Shown here one piece after another: positions 6,478 through 14,968 of a stretch of DNA of 24,714 nucleotides. The notes beneath the pieces are model-generated. The model was not told the DNA's origin, did no database searches, and saw only the letters and a program-made list of their open reading frames with translations. The translations under genes were made by a program, and so were the position numbers. The stretch is from Neisseria lactamica NS19 (GTDB lineage: Bacteria; Pseudomonadota; Gammaproteobacteria; Burkholderiales; Neisseriaceae). Every line of letters begins with the position of its first letter. Position 1 is the stretch's first letter. The stretch is from the NCBI GenBank assembly GCA_000193795.2, contig AEPI01000065.1, forward strand, positions 1 to 24,714. Reading direction: 5' to 3'.

Positions 6478-7887
6478 ATGAATTTCCCCAAAACAGCGGC
6501 CTTCCTGCTGCTGCTTCTCGCCTCCCTCACCGCACACGCGCTCGATACCGGTCGCATTCCGCAAAACGAAATCGCCGTATATGTCCAAGAACTCGGCAGC
6601 GGCAGGGTCGTCATCGACCATCGCGCGGATGTCCCCGTCAATCCCGCGTCCACGATGAAACTCGTTACCGCGTTTGCCGCCTTCAAAACTTTCGGCAGCA
6701 ATTATCGCTGGACGACGGCATTTAAAAGCAACGGCAAAGTGAGTAACGGCACGCTCGATGGCGATTTGTACTGGATAGGCAGTGGCGACCCCGTTTTCAA
6801 TCAGGAAAACCTGCTTGCCGTCCAACGCCAGTTGCACGATAAAGGCATCCGCAATATCACGGGGCACCTGATGCTCGACCACAGCCTGTGGGGCGAAGTC
6901 GGCAGTCCCGACCATTTTGAAGCTGACGGCGGTTCGCCGTTTATGACGCCCCCCAATCCGACTATGCTGTCTGCCGGTATGGTTATGGTGCGCGCCGAAC
7001 GCAATGCCGCCGGCAGTACCGACATCCTTACCGATCCGCCCCTGCCGCATATTTTCGCCCAAAACAACTTGAAAATTACCGCCTCCCAAGCCGCCTGCCC
7101 TTCGGTCAAAAAACTGATGCGCGCGTCTTTTGCGGACAATACGCTGAAATTGCGCGGCAATATTCCCGAAAGCTGTTTGGGCAAGCCTGTCGGTGTCCGG
7201 ATGTTCGCGCTTGACGAACTGATCCGGCAAAGTTTTACCAACCACTGGCTGCTGGGCGGCGGACAGATTTCAGACGGCATCGGCATCGCCGACACGCCGG
7301 AAGGCGCGCAGACGCTTGCACTGGTACACGCCAAACCGATGAAGGAAATTTTGACGGATATGAACAAGCGTTCGGACAATCTGATTGCGCGTTCCGTCTT
7401 CCTCAAACTCGGCGGCAACGGCAAACTGCCCGCCGTATCGGCCCGGGCGGAAGCCGCCGTCCGGCGCGAGCTTGCCGTGTCGGGTATCGATGTTGCGGAT
7501 TTGGTTTTGGAAAACGGTTCGGGTCTGTCCAGAAAAGAAAGGGTAACGGCGAGAATGATGGCGCAAATGTTGGAAACGGCTTATTTCAGCCCGTTTGCAC
7601 AAGATTTCATCGACACCCTGCCCATCGCCGGCACAGACGGGACTTTACGCAACCGCTTCAAACAAAGCGGCGGGCTGCTGCGCCTGAAAACCGGCACGCT
7701 CAACAATGTCCGCGCATTGGCAGGCTACTGGCTGGGCGACAAACCGATGGTCGTCGTCGTCATCATCAACAGCGGGCGCGCCGTTTCCCTGCTGCCCGAC
7801 TTGGACAGCTTCGTTGCCAAAAACATCATCTCCGGCGGCGACGGCTGGCTGGATGCGAAACTGATGTGCAAAGAACGCCGCGCCTGA
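6478..7887 (+). CDS. dacB: D-alanyl-D-alanine carboxypeptidase/endopeptidase (PBP3, PBP4 family)
   Basis: Periplasmic low-molecular-mass class C penicillin-binding protein, 469 aa, the length of gonococcal PBP3. It removes the terminal D-Ala of peptidoglycan stem peptides and can cut cross-links. A signal peptide covers about residues 1-21 (hydrophobic LLLLLASL, cleavage near AHA-L). Active-site motifs are complete: SxxK as STMK (Ser58, Lys61), SxN as SDN (299-301) and KTG (404-406). The inserted domain between SxxK and SxN (about 80-275) is typical of the family. ATG 6478 starts the signal peptide; the frame continues back to a TTG but without a ribosome site. The Shine-Dalgarno is weak. It has a 12-mer uptake sequence inside and converges on metK across an uptake-sequence terminator. 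Confidence 0.93.
   Translation: MNFPKTAAFLLLLLASLTAHALDTGRIPQNEIAVYVQELGSGRVVIDHRADVPVNPASTMKLVTAFAAFKTFGSNYRWTTAFKSNGKVSNGTLDGDLYWIGSGDPVFNQENLLAVQRQLHDKGIRNITGHLMLDHSLWGEVGSPDHFEADGGSPFMTPPNPTMLSAGMVMVRAERNAAGSTDILTDPPLPHIFAQNNLKITASQAACPSVKKLMRASFADNTLKLRGNIPESCLGKPVGVRMFALDELIRQSFTNHWLLGGGQISDGIGIADTPEGAQTLALVHAKPMKEILTDMNKRSDNLIARSVFLKLGGNGKLPAVSARAEAAVRRELAVSGIDVADLVLENGSGLSRKERVTARMMAQMLETAYFSPFAQDFIDTLPIAGTDGTLRNRFKQSGGLLRLKTGTLNNVRALAGYWLGDKPMVVVVIINSGRAVSLLPDLDSFVAKNIISGGDGWLDAKLMCKERRA
7269..7280 (-). repeat. 12-mer DNA uptake sequence inside dacB
   Basis: TTCAGACGGCAT on the plus strand, read in dacB as part of I-S-D-G-I. A full uptake signal within coding sequence. Confidence 0.85.
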
Positions 7888-7901
7888 AACGGGAAAAGAT
7901 A

Positions 7902-7934
7902 AAAATGCCGTCTGAAGGTTCAGACGGCATTTTT
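7902..7934. terminator. bidirectional terminator from an inverted uptake-sequence pair
   Basis: AAAATGCCGTCTGAA (7902-7916) and its exact reverse complement (7919-7933) are separated by 2 nt, with A and T runs at the ends for both strands. It lies between convergent dacB and metK. Confidence 0.9.
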
Positions 7935-7950
7935 GATGTTCAAACTGAAA

Positions 7951-9120
7951 TTACAGCCCCGCAGCTGCTTTTAATGCGGCCGCCTTGTCGGTGCGTTCCC
8001 AAGTAAATTCCGGTTCTTCGCGGCCGAAATGTCCGTATGCGGCGGATTTACCGTAAATCGGGCGCAAGAGGTCGAGCATTTGGACGATGCCTTTGGGGCG
8101 CAGGTCGAAATGTTCGCGAACCAGGGCAATCAGTTTTTCTTCGCTGATTTTGCCTGTGCCGAAAGTGTCGATGGAAATCGAAGTCGGTTCGGCAACGCCG
8201 ATGGCGTAGGAAACTTGGATTTGGCATTGGGTTGCCAAACCGGCGGCGACGATGTTTTTTGCAACATAACGGCAGGCGTAAGCGGCGGAACGATCCACCT
8301 TGGACGGGTCTTTGCCGGAAAACGCGCCACCGCCGTGCGGAGCCGCGCCGCCGTAGGTGTCGACGATGATTTTACGGCCGGTCAAACCGCAGTCGCCTTG
8401 TGGGCCGCCGATAACGAAGCGGCCGGTCGGGTTAATCAGGTATTTGGTTTCGTCGGTCAGCAGTTCAGACGGCAGAACCGGTTTGATGATGTTTTCGATC
8501 ACGGCGTTTTTCAGCTCTTCGTAAGCGATGGACGGATCGTGTTGCGTAGAGAGGACGACGGTGTCGATGCGTTTTACTTTACCGGTTTCGCTGTCGTAAA
8601 CCACGGTCAGTTGCGCTTTGGCATCAGGACGCAGCCAAGGCAGGCGGCCGTCTTTGCGCAATTCGCTTTGGCGTTGCATCAGGCGGTGGCTGTAATAGAT
8701 GGCAAACGGCATCAGGGTCGGGGTTTCGTCGCAGGCATAGCCGAACATCAAACCTTGGTCGCCCGCGCCCTGGTTCAAGTCGATACCTTCGCCTTCGTTC
8801 ACGCCTTGGGCGATGTCGGGGGATTGCTGGTCGTAGTACACGCCGACCGCGCAGCCATTGGCATCAAAGCCCAGCTCGGAGGAGTTGTAGCCGATACGTT
8901 TGATGGTTTCGCGTGCGACTTTGATGTAGTCCACTTGGGCGGTGGTGGTGATTTCGCCCGCCAATACGCACAAGCCTGTGTTGACCAAGGTTTCTGCGGC
9001 GACACGCGCTTTGGGGTCTTGCGCCAAAATGGCATCCAAAATCGCATCGGATACTTGGTCGGCAACTTTGTCCGGATGGCCCTCGGATACCGATTCGGAA
9101 GTAAACAGATATTCGCTCAT
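7951..9120 (-). CDS. metK: S-adenosylmethionine synthetase
   Basis: Cytosolic methionine adenosyltransferase, 389 aa, full length for the family. It makes S-adenosylmethionine from methionine and ATP, releasing phosphate and pyrophosphate. The N-terminal ATP-binding motif is SEGHPDKVADQ (12-22). The methionine-loop signature is GAGDQGLMFGYA, and the phosphate-loop signature is GGGAFSGKDPSKVDRSAAY. All three family domains are present. ATG 9120 is preceded by AAGGAAAA; the frame is open further upstream but crosses the promoter region and an uptake sequence. It is a single gene, with a probable promoter about 70 nt upstream. I see no SAM riboswitch pattern I recognise in its leader. Confidence 0.97.
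   Translation of the reverse strand: MSEYLFTSESVSEGHPDKVADQVSDAILDAILAQDPKARVAAETLVNTGLCVLAGEITTTAQVDYIKVARETIKRIGYNSSELGFDANGCAVGVYYDQQSPDIAQGVNEGEGIDLNQGAGDQGLMFGYACDETPTLMPFAIYYSHRLMQRQSELRKDGRLPWLRPDAKAQLTVVYDSETGKVKRIDTVVLSTQHDPSIAYEELKNAVIENIIKPVLPSELLTDETKYLINPTGRFVIGGPQGDCGLTGRKIIVDTYGGAAPHGGGAFSGKDPSKVDRSAAYACRYVAKNIVAAGLATQCQIQVSYAIGVAEPTSISIDTFGTGKISEEKLIALVREHFDLRPKGIVQMLDLLRPIYGKSAAYGHFGREEPEFTWERTDKAAALKAAAGL
8464..8473 (-). repeat. DNA uptake sequence core inside metK
   Basis: 10-mer GCCGTCTGAA on the coding (minus) strand, read as part of L-P-S-E-L. Confidence 0.8.
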
Positions 9121-9151
9121 TGAAATTTTCCTTGAAAAACAAACCATCTTC

Positions 9152-9163
9152 TTCAGACGGCAT
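9152..9163 (-). repeat. DNA uptake sequence in the metK leader
   Basis: 12-mer TTCAGACGGCAT on the plus strand, about 32 bp before the metK start, with no inverted partner. Confidence 0.85.
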
Positions 9164-9192
9164 GTTGTATGAACATAATGTCGACAGCGGGA

Positions 9193-9222
9193 AATATAGC
9201 AAAATTTCCCTATTCGTGTCAT
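9193..9222 (-). promoter_or_regulatory. possible metK promoter
   Basis: On the minus strand: ATGACA (complement of 9217-9222), 18-bp spacer, TATATT (complement of 9193-9198), about 73 nt before the start codon. The -10 lies inside the inverted repeat 9189-9210. Confidence 0.4.
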
Positions 9223-9456
9223 CCGGTTGAGAAATATTCCCATTTGAACGGCACTTTGGAATCTCTGCCCGTACGTTTCGCACAGGCAAAAAAATTCCCG
9301 CATCAAGCGGGTTTGGATTGCCTTTGCGGCCACATCGGCTTTTCAACCGTCCACCTTACTTTTCCTTTTGAAAAGCAGGTTGGCATGGAATTTCCAACTC
9401 TTGATGCAAGCGGGCGATGTTAGCAGAAAAGCCCTGCCGCCGCAATACTTCCCTTT

Positions 9457-9468
9457 TTCAGACGGCAT
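9457..9468 (-). repeat. DNA uptake sequence upstream of lpxL2
   Basis: 12-mer TTCAGACGGCAT on the plus strand. It overlaps an in-frame ATG at 9467 that is a less likely lpxL2 start, because a plausible -10 lies after it. Confidence 0.8.
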
Positions 9469-9511
9469 GTTTCGTTTACAATTCGGGTTGTTTCCCCCTT
9501 TGCGAACCGCC

Positions 9512-10363
9512 ATGCACATCCTGTTGACCGCCCTGCTCAAATGCCTCTCCCTGCTGCCGCTGCCCTCACTGCACAAACTGGGCGTTTTCCTCGGGCATCT
9601 GGCGTTTTACCTTTTAAAGGAAGACCGGGCGCGCATTGTTGCCAATATGCGGCAGGCGGGTTTGAACCCCGATACGCAGACGGTAAAAGCCGTATTTGCG
9701 GAAACGGCGAAATGCGGTTTGGAACTCGCCCCCGCGTTTTTCAAAAAGCCGGAAGACATCGAAACAATGTTCAAAGCGGTACACGGTTGGGAACACGTGC
9801 AGCAGGCTTTGAGCAAGGGCGAAGGGCTGCTGTTTATCACGCCGCACATCGGCAGCTACGATTTGGGCGGACGCTATATCAGCCAACGGCTGCCATTCCC
9901 CTTAACCGCCATGTATAAACCGCCGAAAATCAAAGCGATAGACAAAGTGATGCAGGCAGGCAGGGTGCGCGGCAAGGGCAAAACCGCGCCTGCCGGCATA
10001 CAAGGGGTCAAACAAATCATCAAAGCCCTGCGCGCGGGTGAGGCAACCATCGTCCTGCCCGATCAGGTTCCTTCTCCGCAGGAAGGAGGAGACGGCGTGT
10101 GGGTGGATTTCTTCGGCAAACCTGCCTATACCATGACACTGGCGGCAAAACTGGCAAACGTCAAAGGCGTAAGTACACTGTTTTTTTGCAGCGAACGCCT
10201 GCCCGACGGACAAGGCTTCGTGTTGCACATCCGCCCCGTCCAAGGGGAATTGACCGGCGACAAAGCCCACGATGCCGCCGTGTTCAACCGCAATACCGAA
10301 TATTGGATACGCCGTTTTCCGACGCAGTATCTGTTTATGTACAACCGCTATAAAGCACCGTAA
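9512..10363 (+). CDS. lpxL2: lipid A late acyltransferase, LpxL/HtrB family
   Basis: Inner-membrane-associated acyltransferase, 283 aa from ATG 9512. The family transfers an acyl chain from acyl-ACP to the lipid A precursor in the last steps of endotoxin assembly. A hydrophobic N-terminal anchor (about 3-34) precedes the catalytic HX4D motif in TPHIGSYDLGG (His112, Asp117). Further family blocks are DQVPSPQEGGDGVWVDFFGKPA, with proline-rich and FFG elements, and the C-terminal RRFPTQYLFMYNRYK. The sequence fits the second neisserial late acyltransferase, usually called LpxL2/HtrB, rather than LpxL1. The start is uncertain: ATG 9467 in the same frame would add 15 residues, but a possible -10 (9477-9482) favours 9512. 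The ribosome site is weak. It converges on tsaD. Confidence 0.88.
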   Translation: MHILLTALLKCLSLLPLPSLHKLGVFLGHLAFYLLKEDRARIVANMRQAGLNPDTQTVKAVFAETAKCGLELAPAFFKKPEDIETMFKAVHGWEHVQQALSKGEGLLFITPHIGSYDLGGRYISQRLPFPLTAMYKPPKIKAIDKVMQAGRVRGKGKTAPAGIQGVKQIIKALRAGEATIVLPDQVPSPQEGGDGVWVDFFGKPAYTMTLAAKLANVKGVSTLFFCSERLPDGQGFVLHIRPVQGELTGDKAHDAAVFNRNTEYWIRRFPTQYLFMYNRYKAP

Positions 10364-10371
10364 CGAAAATA

Positions 10372-10405
10372 AAAATGCTGTCTGAACCATTTCAGACGGC
10401 ATTTT
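10372..10405. terminator. terminator from an imperfect uptake-sequence pair
   Basis: AAAATGCTGTCTGAA and TTCAGACGGCATTTT around CCAT. The left arm has T where the uptake sequence has C (10379), leaving a G-U or mismatch in the stem and only one intact uptake signal (10391-10402). It serves lpxL2 and convergent tsaD. Confidence 0.85.
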
Positions 10406-10406
10406 G

Positions 10407-11471
10407 TCATTTGACGATTTCGGACAACGGCCAGCGCGGGCGCACATTGAATGCGCCTGCATCCCTGCCTGCGTTCAAATGCATCGCGCCGGCAAAGGCA
10501 ATCATGGCACCGTTGTCCGTGCAGTATGCCATCGGTGGGAAAAACACGCTGACTTTTTCGGACGGATGTTTCGGCTTGCCTTTGGGGGTCGGGATTTGTA
10601 CCGTCATGTTGCCGAACGTTTCGCGCAGCTTCCAATTCGCACCGACACCGCCTGCCACAACCAGCGTCCTGAATCCCGTTTGCAACAGGGCCTTTTTCAC
10701 TTTTGCCTCCAACACATCCACCACCGCATCCTGAAATGCGCGGCAGATGTCGTTGCGGGTTTGCCCGGGTATGGTTTCCGAACCGTTTGCCTCACGCACT
10801 TTTTCAACGGCGGTCAATACGGCGGTTTTCAATCCCGAAAAACTCATCTGCAAATCGTCGGAATGAATCATCGGGCGTGGGAAAATAAAGGCATCGGGAC
10901 TACCCGATTTGGCAAGTTCCGACAGTTTCGCGCCGCCCGGATACGGCAAGCCCAGCAGTTTCGCCGTTTTGTCGAATGCCTCGCCCGCCGCATCATCGAC
11001 GCTCTCGCCCAAAAGCTCGTAGTCGCCTATGCCCCTGACCGCCATAATCTGCGTATGCCCGCCCGAAACCAACAGCGCGACAAAAGGAAATTCGGGTTTT
11101 TCATCCGCCAACAGCGGCGACAGCAGATGTCCTTCCAAATGATGGACGGGAATAACAGGTTTGTCCAACGCTAAAGCCAGCGCGTTGGCGTAGCTCGAAC
11201 CCGCCAGCAGCGCACCGCCCAAACCGGGACCCTGCGTAAAGGCAACCGCGTCAATGTCGCCATACGATGCGCCCGCCTGCGCCAAACAGCCTTCCGTCAA
11301 CGGAACAAGGCGGCGGATATGGTCGCGGCTCGCCAATTCCGGCACGACCCCGCCGTATTCGGCGTGCATTGCCATTTGAGTGTGCAGGCAGTGCGCCCGC
11401 AATCCGCGTTCCGTATCGTAAAGCGCGACGCCGGTTTCGTCGCAAGAAGATTCGATTCCTAATACCAACAT
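10407..11471 (-). CDS. tsaD: tRNA N6-threonylcarbamoyladenosine transferase
   Basis: 354-aa ASKHA-fold enzyme (formerly Gcp/YgjD). Within the TsaB-D-E complex it transfers threonylcarbamoyl from threonylcarbamoyl-AMP to A37 of tRNAs reading ANN codons. It starts with the ATP-fold strand MLVLGIESSCDETGVALYD. The metal-binding HxxxH is HLEGH (His111, His115), followed by ALLVSGGHTQ, the GEAFDKTAKLLGL helix, and VVAGGVGANWKLR with MAYCTDNGAMIAFAG near the C-terminus. It is full length. Its stop lies 2 bp from the terminator shared with lpxL2. The start ATG 11471 is the family start, though its ribosome site is weak. It is separated from the upstream cytochrome maturation genes by an uptake-sequence hairpin, so it is probably transcribed on its own. 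Confidence 0.96.
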   Translation of the reverse strand: MLVLGIESSCDETGVALYDTERGLRAHCLHTQMAMHAEYGGVVPELASRDHIRRLVPLTEGCLAQAGASYGDIDAVAFTQGPGLGGALLAGSSYANALALALDKPVIPVHHLEGHLLSPLLADEKPEFPFVALLVSGGHTQIMAVRGIGDYELLGESVDDAAGEAFDKTAKLLGLPYPGGAKLSELAKSGSPDAFIFPRPMIHSDDLQMSFSGLKTAVLTAVEKVREANGSETIPGQTRNDICRAFQDAVVDVLEAKVKKALLQTGFRTLVVAGGVGANWKLRETFGNMTVQIPTPKGKPKHPSEKVSVFFPPMAYCTDNGAMIAFAGAMHLNAGRDAGAFNVRPRWPLSEIVK

Positions 11472-11520
11472 AATCCGATACCGTCCGAAAATTGAAAAAC
11501 CGGCGCGCCCAAAGCGGGAA

Positions 11521-11548
11521 ATGCCGTCTGAAGCCCTTCAGACGGCAT
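11521..11548. terminator. terminator from an inverted uptake-sequence pair
   Basis: ATGCCGTCTGAA (11521-11532) and its reverse complement (11537-11548) with a 4-nt loop, 13 bp after the ccsA stop on the minus strand and 50 bp before the tsaD start. Confidence 0.85.
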
Positions 11549-11560
11549 CGCCGCACCGTA

Positions 11561-12748
11561 TCAAAGCGTTCCGTAAGAATGCAGCCCGCTCAAAAACATA
11601 TTCACACCGATAAAGGCAAAGGCGGTTACGAACAAACCGATAATCGCCCACCACGCCAGCACTTTGCCGCGCCAACCGGCAACCAGCCGCAAGTGCAGCC
11701 AAATAGCGTAATTGAGCCAAACGATGAACGCCCACGTCTCTTTCGGGTCCCAACTCCAATAGCGTCCCCACGCGTCCGCCGCCCACAACGCGCCTAAAAT
11801 GGTGGCAATGGTAAAGAACAAAAAGCCGACGGCAATCGCCTTATACATCACCTCGTCAATCAATACCGACGGCGGCAGCCACGATTTCCTGCCCTTCTCT
11901 TCCGCACGCAGGGAAACCAGTTCGGCAATACCGAGCATCGCGGAAATGCAGAACGCGCCGTAACCGATAAAGTTTGCCGGAACGTGTATCTTCATCCACC
12001 AAGATTGCAATGCCGGAATCAGCGGCTGGATGGTATGCGCCTCGCGGGATACGCTGTACCATAATACAAAGCCGACGACGACCGCCATGAAACTGAATAC
12101 AAAACCGCCCAATTTCTGCACGGCAAATTTACCCTCATAATACAAATACATCAGCGCGGTAATCACCAAAAACAGAATGAACACTTCATAAAGGTTGGAA
12201 ACCGGAATATGCCCGGCATCCGGACGGAGCAGATAGCTTTCGTGCCAGCGCACCAGCAGACCGGTAAAGCCTGCTACGGCAGACACCCATGCAAACACGG
12301 TTCCCATACCCAACAGCGTATTACCCGGCACATTTTTGACACTTGCCAAAACCGCGCCCGAAATATAGGCAAACAGGGCGAAGAAGACGAATGCACACTG
12401 CCACATAATCGCCGACTGGCTGCTGAGGAAATACCGCAGCAAAAAACCTTCTGCCGATTTGATGTTGCCGCCGTACAGACCGACGGCAGCATAAGCAAGC
12501 AATATGCACAGTGGCACAAACCAGCGTACAGGTTTGAAAAACCAGCCCAAAAACACGGCAATACCGGCACTTGCCCATAAAATAACCGTTTCATATATAT
12601 CCATACGGACACCGGATAAGGTCTGTACGAAAACCGTAGCCGCAAAAACCAGCACGGCAAACACCCAATCCCAAAGATTCAGATTGCGGATCAAAGATTT
12701 CTGAATCAGCAGCTCGTGTTCCGGAAGGGTTTTATAGTGTTCAGTCAT
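11561..12748 (-). CDS. ccsA: cytochrome c biogenesis protein CcsA (ResC family; also named CcsB)
   Basis: 395-aa polytopic membrane protein of the heme-handling family, with the WWD signature WAADAWGRYWSWDPKETW near 322-339. In System II maturation it works with ResB to move heme across the inner membrane and attach it to apocytochrome CxxCH motifs. Probable heme-ligand histidines visible are His169 (RWHESY), His255 (KIHVPANF) and His352 (IWLHLR), as in the family. About eight or more membrane segments are present, with a first hydrophobic block at about 26-44. Naming differs between databases: some call this branch CcsB. Its ATG overlaps the end of the resB gene by 8 nt (ATGACTGA) with AAGGA 8 nt upstream, which points to translational coupling. 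Confidence 0.92.
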   Translation of the reverse strand: MTEHYKTLPEHELLIQKSLIRNLNLWDWVFAVLVFAATVFVQTLSGVRMDIYETVILWASAGIAVFLGWFFKPVRWFVPLCILLAYAAVGLYGGNIKSAEGFLLRYFLSSQSAIMWQCAFVFFALFAYISGAVLASVKNVPGNTLLGMGTVFAWVSAVAGFTGLLVRWHESYLLRPDAGHIPVSNLYEVFILFLVITALMYLYYEGKFAVQKLGGFVFSFMAVVVGFVLWYSVSREAHTIQPLIPALQSWWMKIHVPANFIGYGAFCISAMLGIAELVSLRAEEKGRKSWLPPSVLIDEVMYKAIAVGFLFFTIATILGALWAADAWGRYWSWDPKETWAFIVWLNYAIWLHLRLVAGWRGKVLAWWAIIGLFVTAFAFIGVNMFLSGLHSYGTL

Positions 12749-14756
12749 GATTCAAATCCTTGCCGAGCCGTTGCAGACTCTCGACATGTTTTGGAAATTC
12801 CTTCTGCAAATCCCGTTCGCTGCGGGCCGAAGACATGGCAAAACGGATTTTGCCGTCTGAAAACAGCAGCCACGCCCGCTTTTCGCGTATATAAAACATA
12901 AATACCGTACCCAATACCAACAGCACCGAGCCGAGATAAACCAAAACCGCGCCCGGCGAGCGGGTCATCTGCAAGCCCGAAGAACGCACCTCGGAAAACC
13001 CGTCCAGTTGCAGCAGCATCGGGGCGGGATATTCGGTCAAGCCCGTATAGGCATCCATACTGTGCAGCAGGAAGCGGTTTCGCGCCTCATCCTGCCGCCA
13101 TTCGGGCAATCCGTACCGGCGGATGGTTTCATCCAGAGCGGCGTTCATCACACCGTAAAGCATCTCGTAAAAATAACCCTGCATTTTCTCCTGCTGCTCT
13201 TTCGGAATATTAGTCGTAATAAACTCATCCAATCCCAAATAGCCTTTTTGTGCAAAGATGTTCAGCGTGTTTTCCGCCGCCAGCATAAACTGTTCCCGGA
13301 TTTCGGCAGGCGCGTCTTTAGTGGCATCAGATACCAGGCGTTTGCGCCCTTCCCCATCTTTCAAAAACTCGCGCAATGCCATGAAAGTGTCCGCTTTCCC
13401 TTGTTTGTCCAAAGGAATACGCAGCCAACGGTATTGCTGCTGCAAGCCGCTGCGCGTGCCGGTAATCCAAAAATAATCCTGTTCCTGCAAAACCGGCAGC
13501 ATATAGTTTTTATATTCGACCGCCTGCCCTGCCGCATCACGAATGCGGTAAACAATGGAAGGGCCGATATTGGTGTATTTTTTACCTTCCTGAGTAACGG
13601 CACGGACATCGTTCAGCGTGGATTTCAGGCTTTTTTCCCGTTCCGCACCCTCGCTCATATCCTCCACATTCATAGAGGTAAACTGATCGAACTCAAGACG
13701 ATATTTGTGTTTGCCGATTTCTAATGGAAACTGGCGCATGGAAGTTGCCTTCAACACGACAGGTTCGCGCGAAGCATCACCCAAATTCCACGCCTTGAAT
13801 GTCAAATCCGAACCGCCGTCGGCAAAACTCGCCTGATAAATCGTGATACCGTGCAAAGTCAAAGGATGGTTCACGCGGATAGTGCGCTCGAGTTTCTCAC
13901 CGGTTGCCTTGTCCGTTACTTCAATATCACTGGCAAAATCGCGCGGCATACCCGTATTGTAAAAATCGATATGGAATTTTTTCAGTTTGACTTCAAAAGG
14001 CAAGTCCTGAACCAACATCCCGTTGTCGGCATTAAGGAAAACCACATCCGCACTTTGCCCCTCGGAAATATTGACGTTGCCCCTAAATGAGAGATTGGAC
14101 GCACCCAAAATGCTTTCGGGCTTGAAATCCTTGGCATAAACCGCCTGATTGTCCGGAACAATCCGCCCTGCCAACATACCCAGCTTCAACAGCAGGTTAC
14201 TGTCTATCAGCCCGCCCAGGCAAATGACAATCAAAGCAAGGTGGGCAAAGATATAGCCCCATTTGTTCATTGCGCCTTTTTTAGCCGCAATCAAAACCGA
14301 ACCGTCTTCACGGTTAATGGTTTTTCCCTTAAAACCTTGTACTTCCAAATAACGTTTGGCAACTTCGGGGGCAATTTTCACATCCATCAGCACGGAATGG
14401 CGCATCGCCGCCAGAGATTTTTCTTTAACCTTTTCCCGAAAAGACTTCATTTCGCGCCAAAACGGCGGCACATTGCGAATCAGGCATAAACTGGTCGAGA
14501 TGACCAAAAAGAGCATAATGACAACGAACCATGCCGAAGCATAGACATCATACAGTCCCAAAAAATCAAAAATCCGCACCCAAAACGGTCCGAATTTGAC
14601 CAAATAATCCGTCTGCGGCTGATTTTGCTGCAACACCGTACCAATAACCGATGCAATACCCAGCAGACTGAGCAGGGCAACGGCAAAACGCATCGAACTG
14701 AAAAAAGCGAACCACGGATGTAAAAGAAGCGGGGCAGATCTACGGGATTTACTCAT
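12741..14756 (-). CDS. resB: cytochrome c biogenesis protein ResB (CcsB of System II)
   Basis: 671-aa partner of CcsA in System II cytochrome c maturation. Three N-terminal membrane segments (about 22-42, 71-93 and 165-186) are followed by a large periplasmic domain (about 190-600) and a last membrane segment (about 603-625) with a short cytosolic tail, the ResB layout. The third segment contains the conserved His of FAHLALIVICLGG. ResB is thought to chaperone the apocytochrome and help keep its cysteines and heme reduced. ATG 14756 starts the motif-like MSKSRRSAPLLLHPW; the frame reaches a TTG six codons earlier. The large size relative to Gram-positive ResB is normal for beta-proteobacteria. 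It lies downstream of a cytochrome c4 gene that is a likely client of the system. Confidence 0.92.
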   Translation of the reverse strand: MSKSRRSAPLLLHPWFAFFSSMRFAVALLSLLGIASVIGTVLQQNQPQTDYLVKFGPFWVRIFDFLGLYDVYASAWFVVIMLFLVISTSLCLIRNVPPFWREMKSFREKVKEKSLAAMRHSVLMDVKIAPEVAKRYLEVQGFKGKTINREDGSVLIAAKKGAMNKWGYIFAHLALIVICLGGLIDSNLLLKLGMLAGRIVPDNQAVYAKDFKPESILGASNLSFRGNVNISEGQSADVVFLNADNGMLVQDLPFEVKLKKFHIDFYNTGMPRDFASDIEVTDKATGEKLERTIRVNHPLTLHGITIYQASFADGGSDLTFKAWNLGDASREPVVLKATSMRQFPLEIGKHKYRLEFDQFTSMNVEDMSEGAEREKSLKSTLNDVRAVTQEGKKYTNIGPSIVYRIRDAAGQAVEYKNYMLPVLQEQDYFWITGTRSGLQQQYRWLRIPLDKQGKADTFMALREFLKDGEGRKRLVSDATKDAPAEIREQFMLAAENTLNIFAQKGYLGLDEFITTNIPKEQQEKMQGYFYEMLYGVMNAALDETIRRYGLPEWRQDEARNRFLLHSMDAYTGLTEYPAPMLLQLDGFSEVRSSGLQMTRSPGAVLVYLGSVLLVLGTVFMFYIREKRAWLLFSDGKIRFAMSSARSERDLQKEFPKHVESLQRLGKDLNHD
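12852..12861 (+). repeat. DNA uptake sequence core inside resB
   Basis: 10-mer GCCGTCTGAA on the plus strand; the resB (minus) strand reads it as part of F-S-D-G-K. Confidence 0.8.
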
Positions 14757-14917
14757 TGTGTGTTTTTTCCGCAATCAGAAATATAGAAGACGGAATCGGA
14801 CAATAAAGGACACTGCTCCGATTCTACTGTCTTGATGCCTTTTATTTCAATACCATAAAGATGGTTTATATCAATCCCAACAAATGCGATTTAGAAAACT
14901 TATCGCAAAATTGTCTG

Positions 14918-14947
14918 AAGCCGTCTGAAAACCTTTTCAGACGGCTT
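14918..14947. terminator. hairpin from an inverted uptake-sequence pair
   Basis: Perfect 14-bp arms AAGCCGTCTGAAAA and its reverse complement with a 2-nt gap. Both copies carry the 10-mer core but AG instead of AT at the 5' end. It lies 21 bp after the cytochrome c4 stop and upstream of resB, so it probably separates the two transcripts. The T-tract is weak. Confidence 0.7.
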
Positions 14948-14968
14948 CTGAAGCAGACTATGATGAAA

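Larger units (their letters stand above)
9121..9511. other. intergenic region between divergent metK and lpxL2
   Basis: 391 bp without a convincing gene. It contains the proposed metK promoter (9193-9222), a 7-bp inverted repeat GGGAAAT...ATTTCCC (9189-9210) over its -10, two uptake sequences (9152-9163 and 9457-9468), and a possible lpxL2 -10 TACAAT at 9477-9482. Open frames crossing it (9169-9423 plus; the upstream part of the lpxL2 frame from 9368) lack ribosome sites and familiar sequence. Confidence 0.6.

Noticed and set aside
9121..9230. SAM riboswitch in the metK leader
   Set aside because: I could not match the leader to any SAM riboswitch core I know; only a 7-bp inverted repeat is present.
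9169..9423. 84-codon plus-strand frame in the metK-lpxL2 gap
   Set aside because: No ribosome site, no recognisable domain, and it overlaps the metK promoter and leader.
9368..9511. N-terminal extension of LpxL2 from TTG 9368
   Set aside because: It crosses an uptake sequence and a probable -10, and the added residues are not family-like.
12741..12748. Overlap of resB and ccsA as evidence of gene fusion
   Set aside because: An 8-nt overlap with its own ribosome site is ordinary translational coupling; both proteins are complete.
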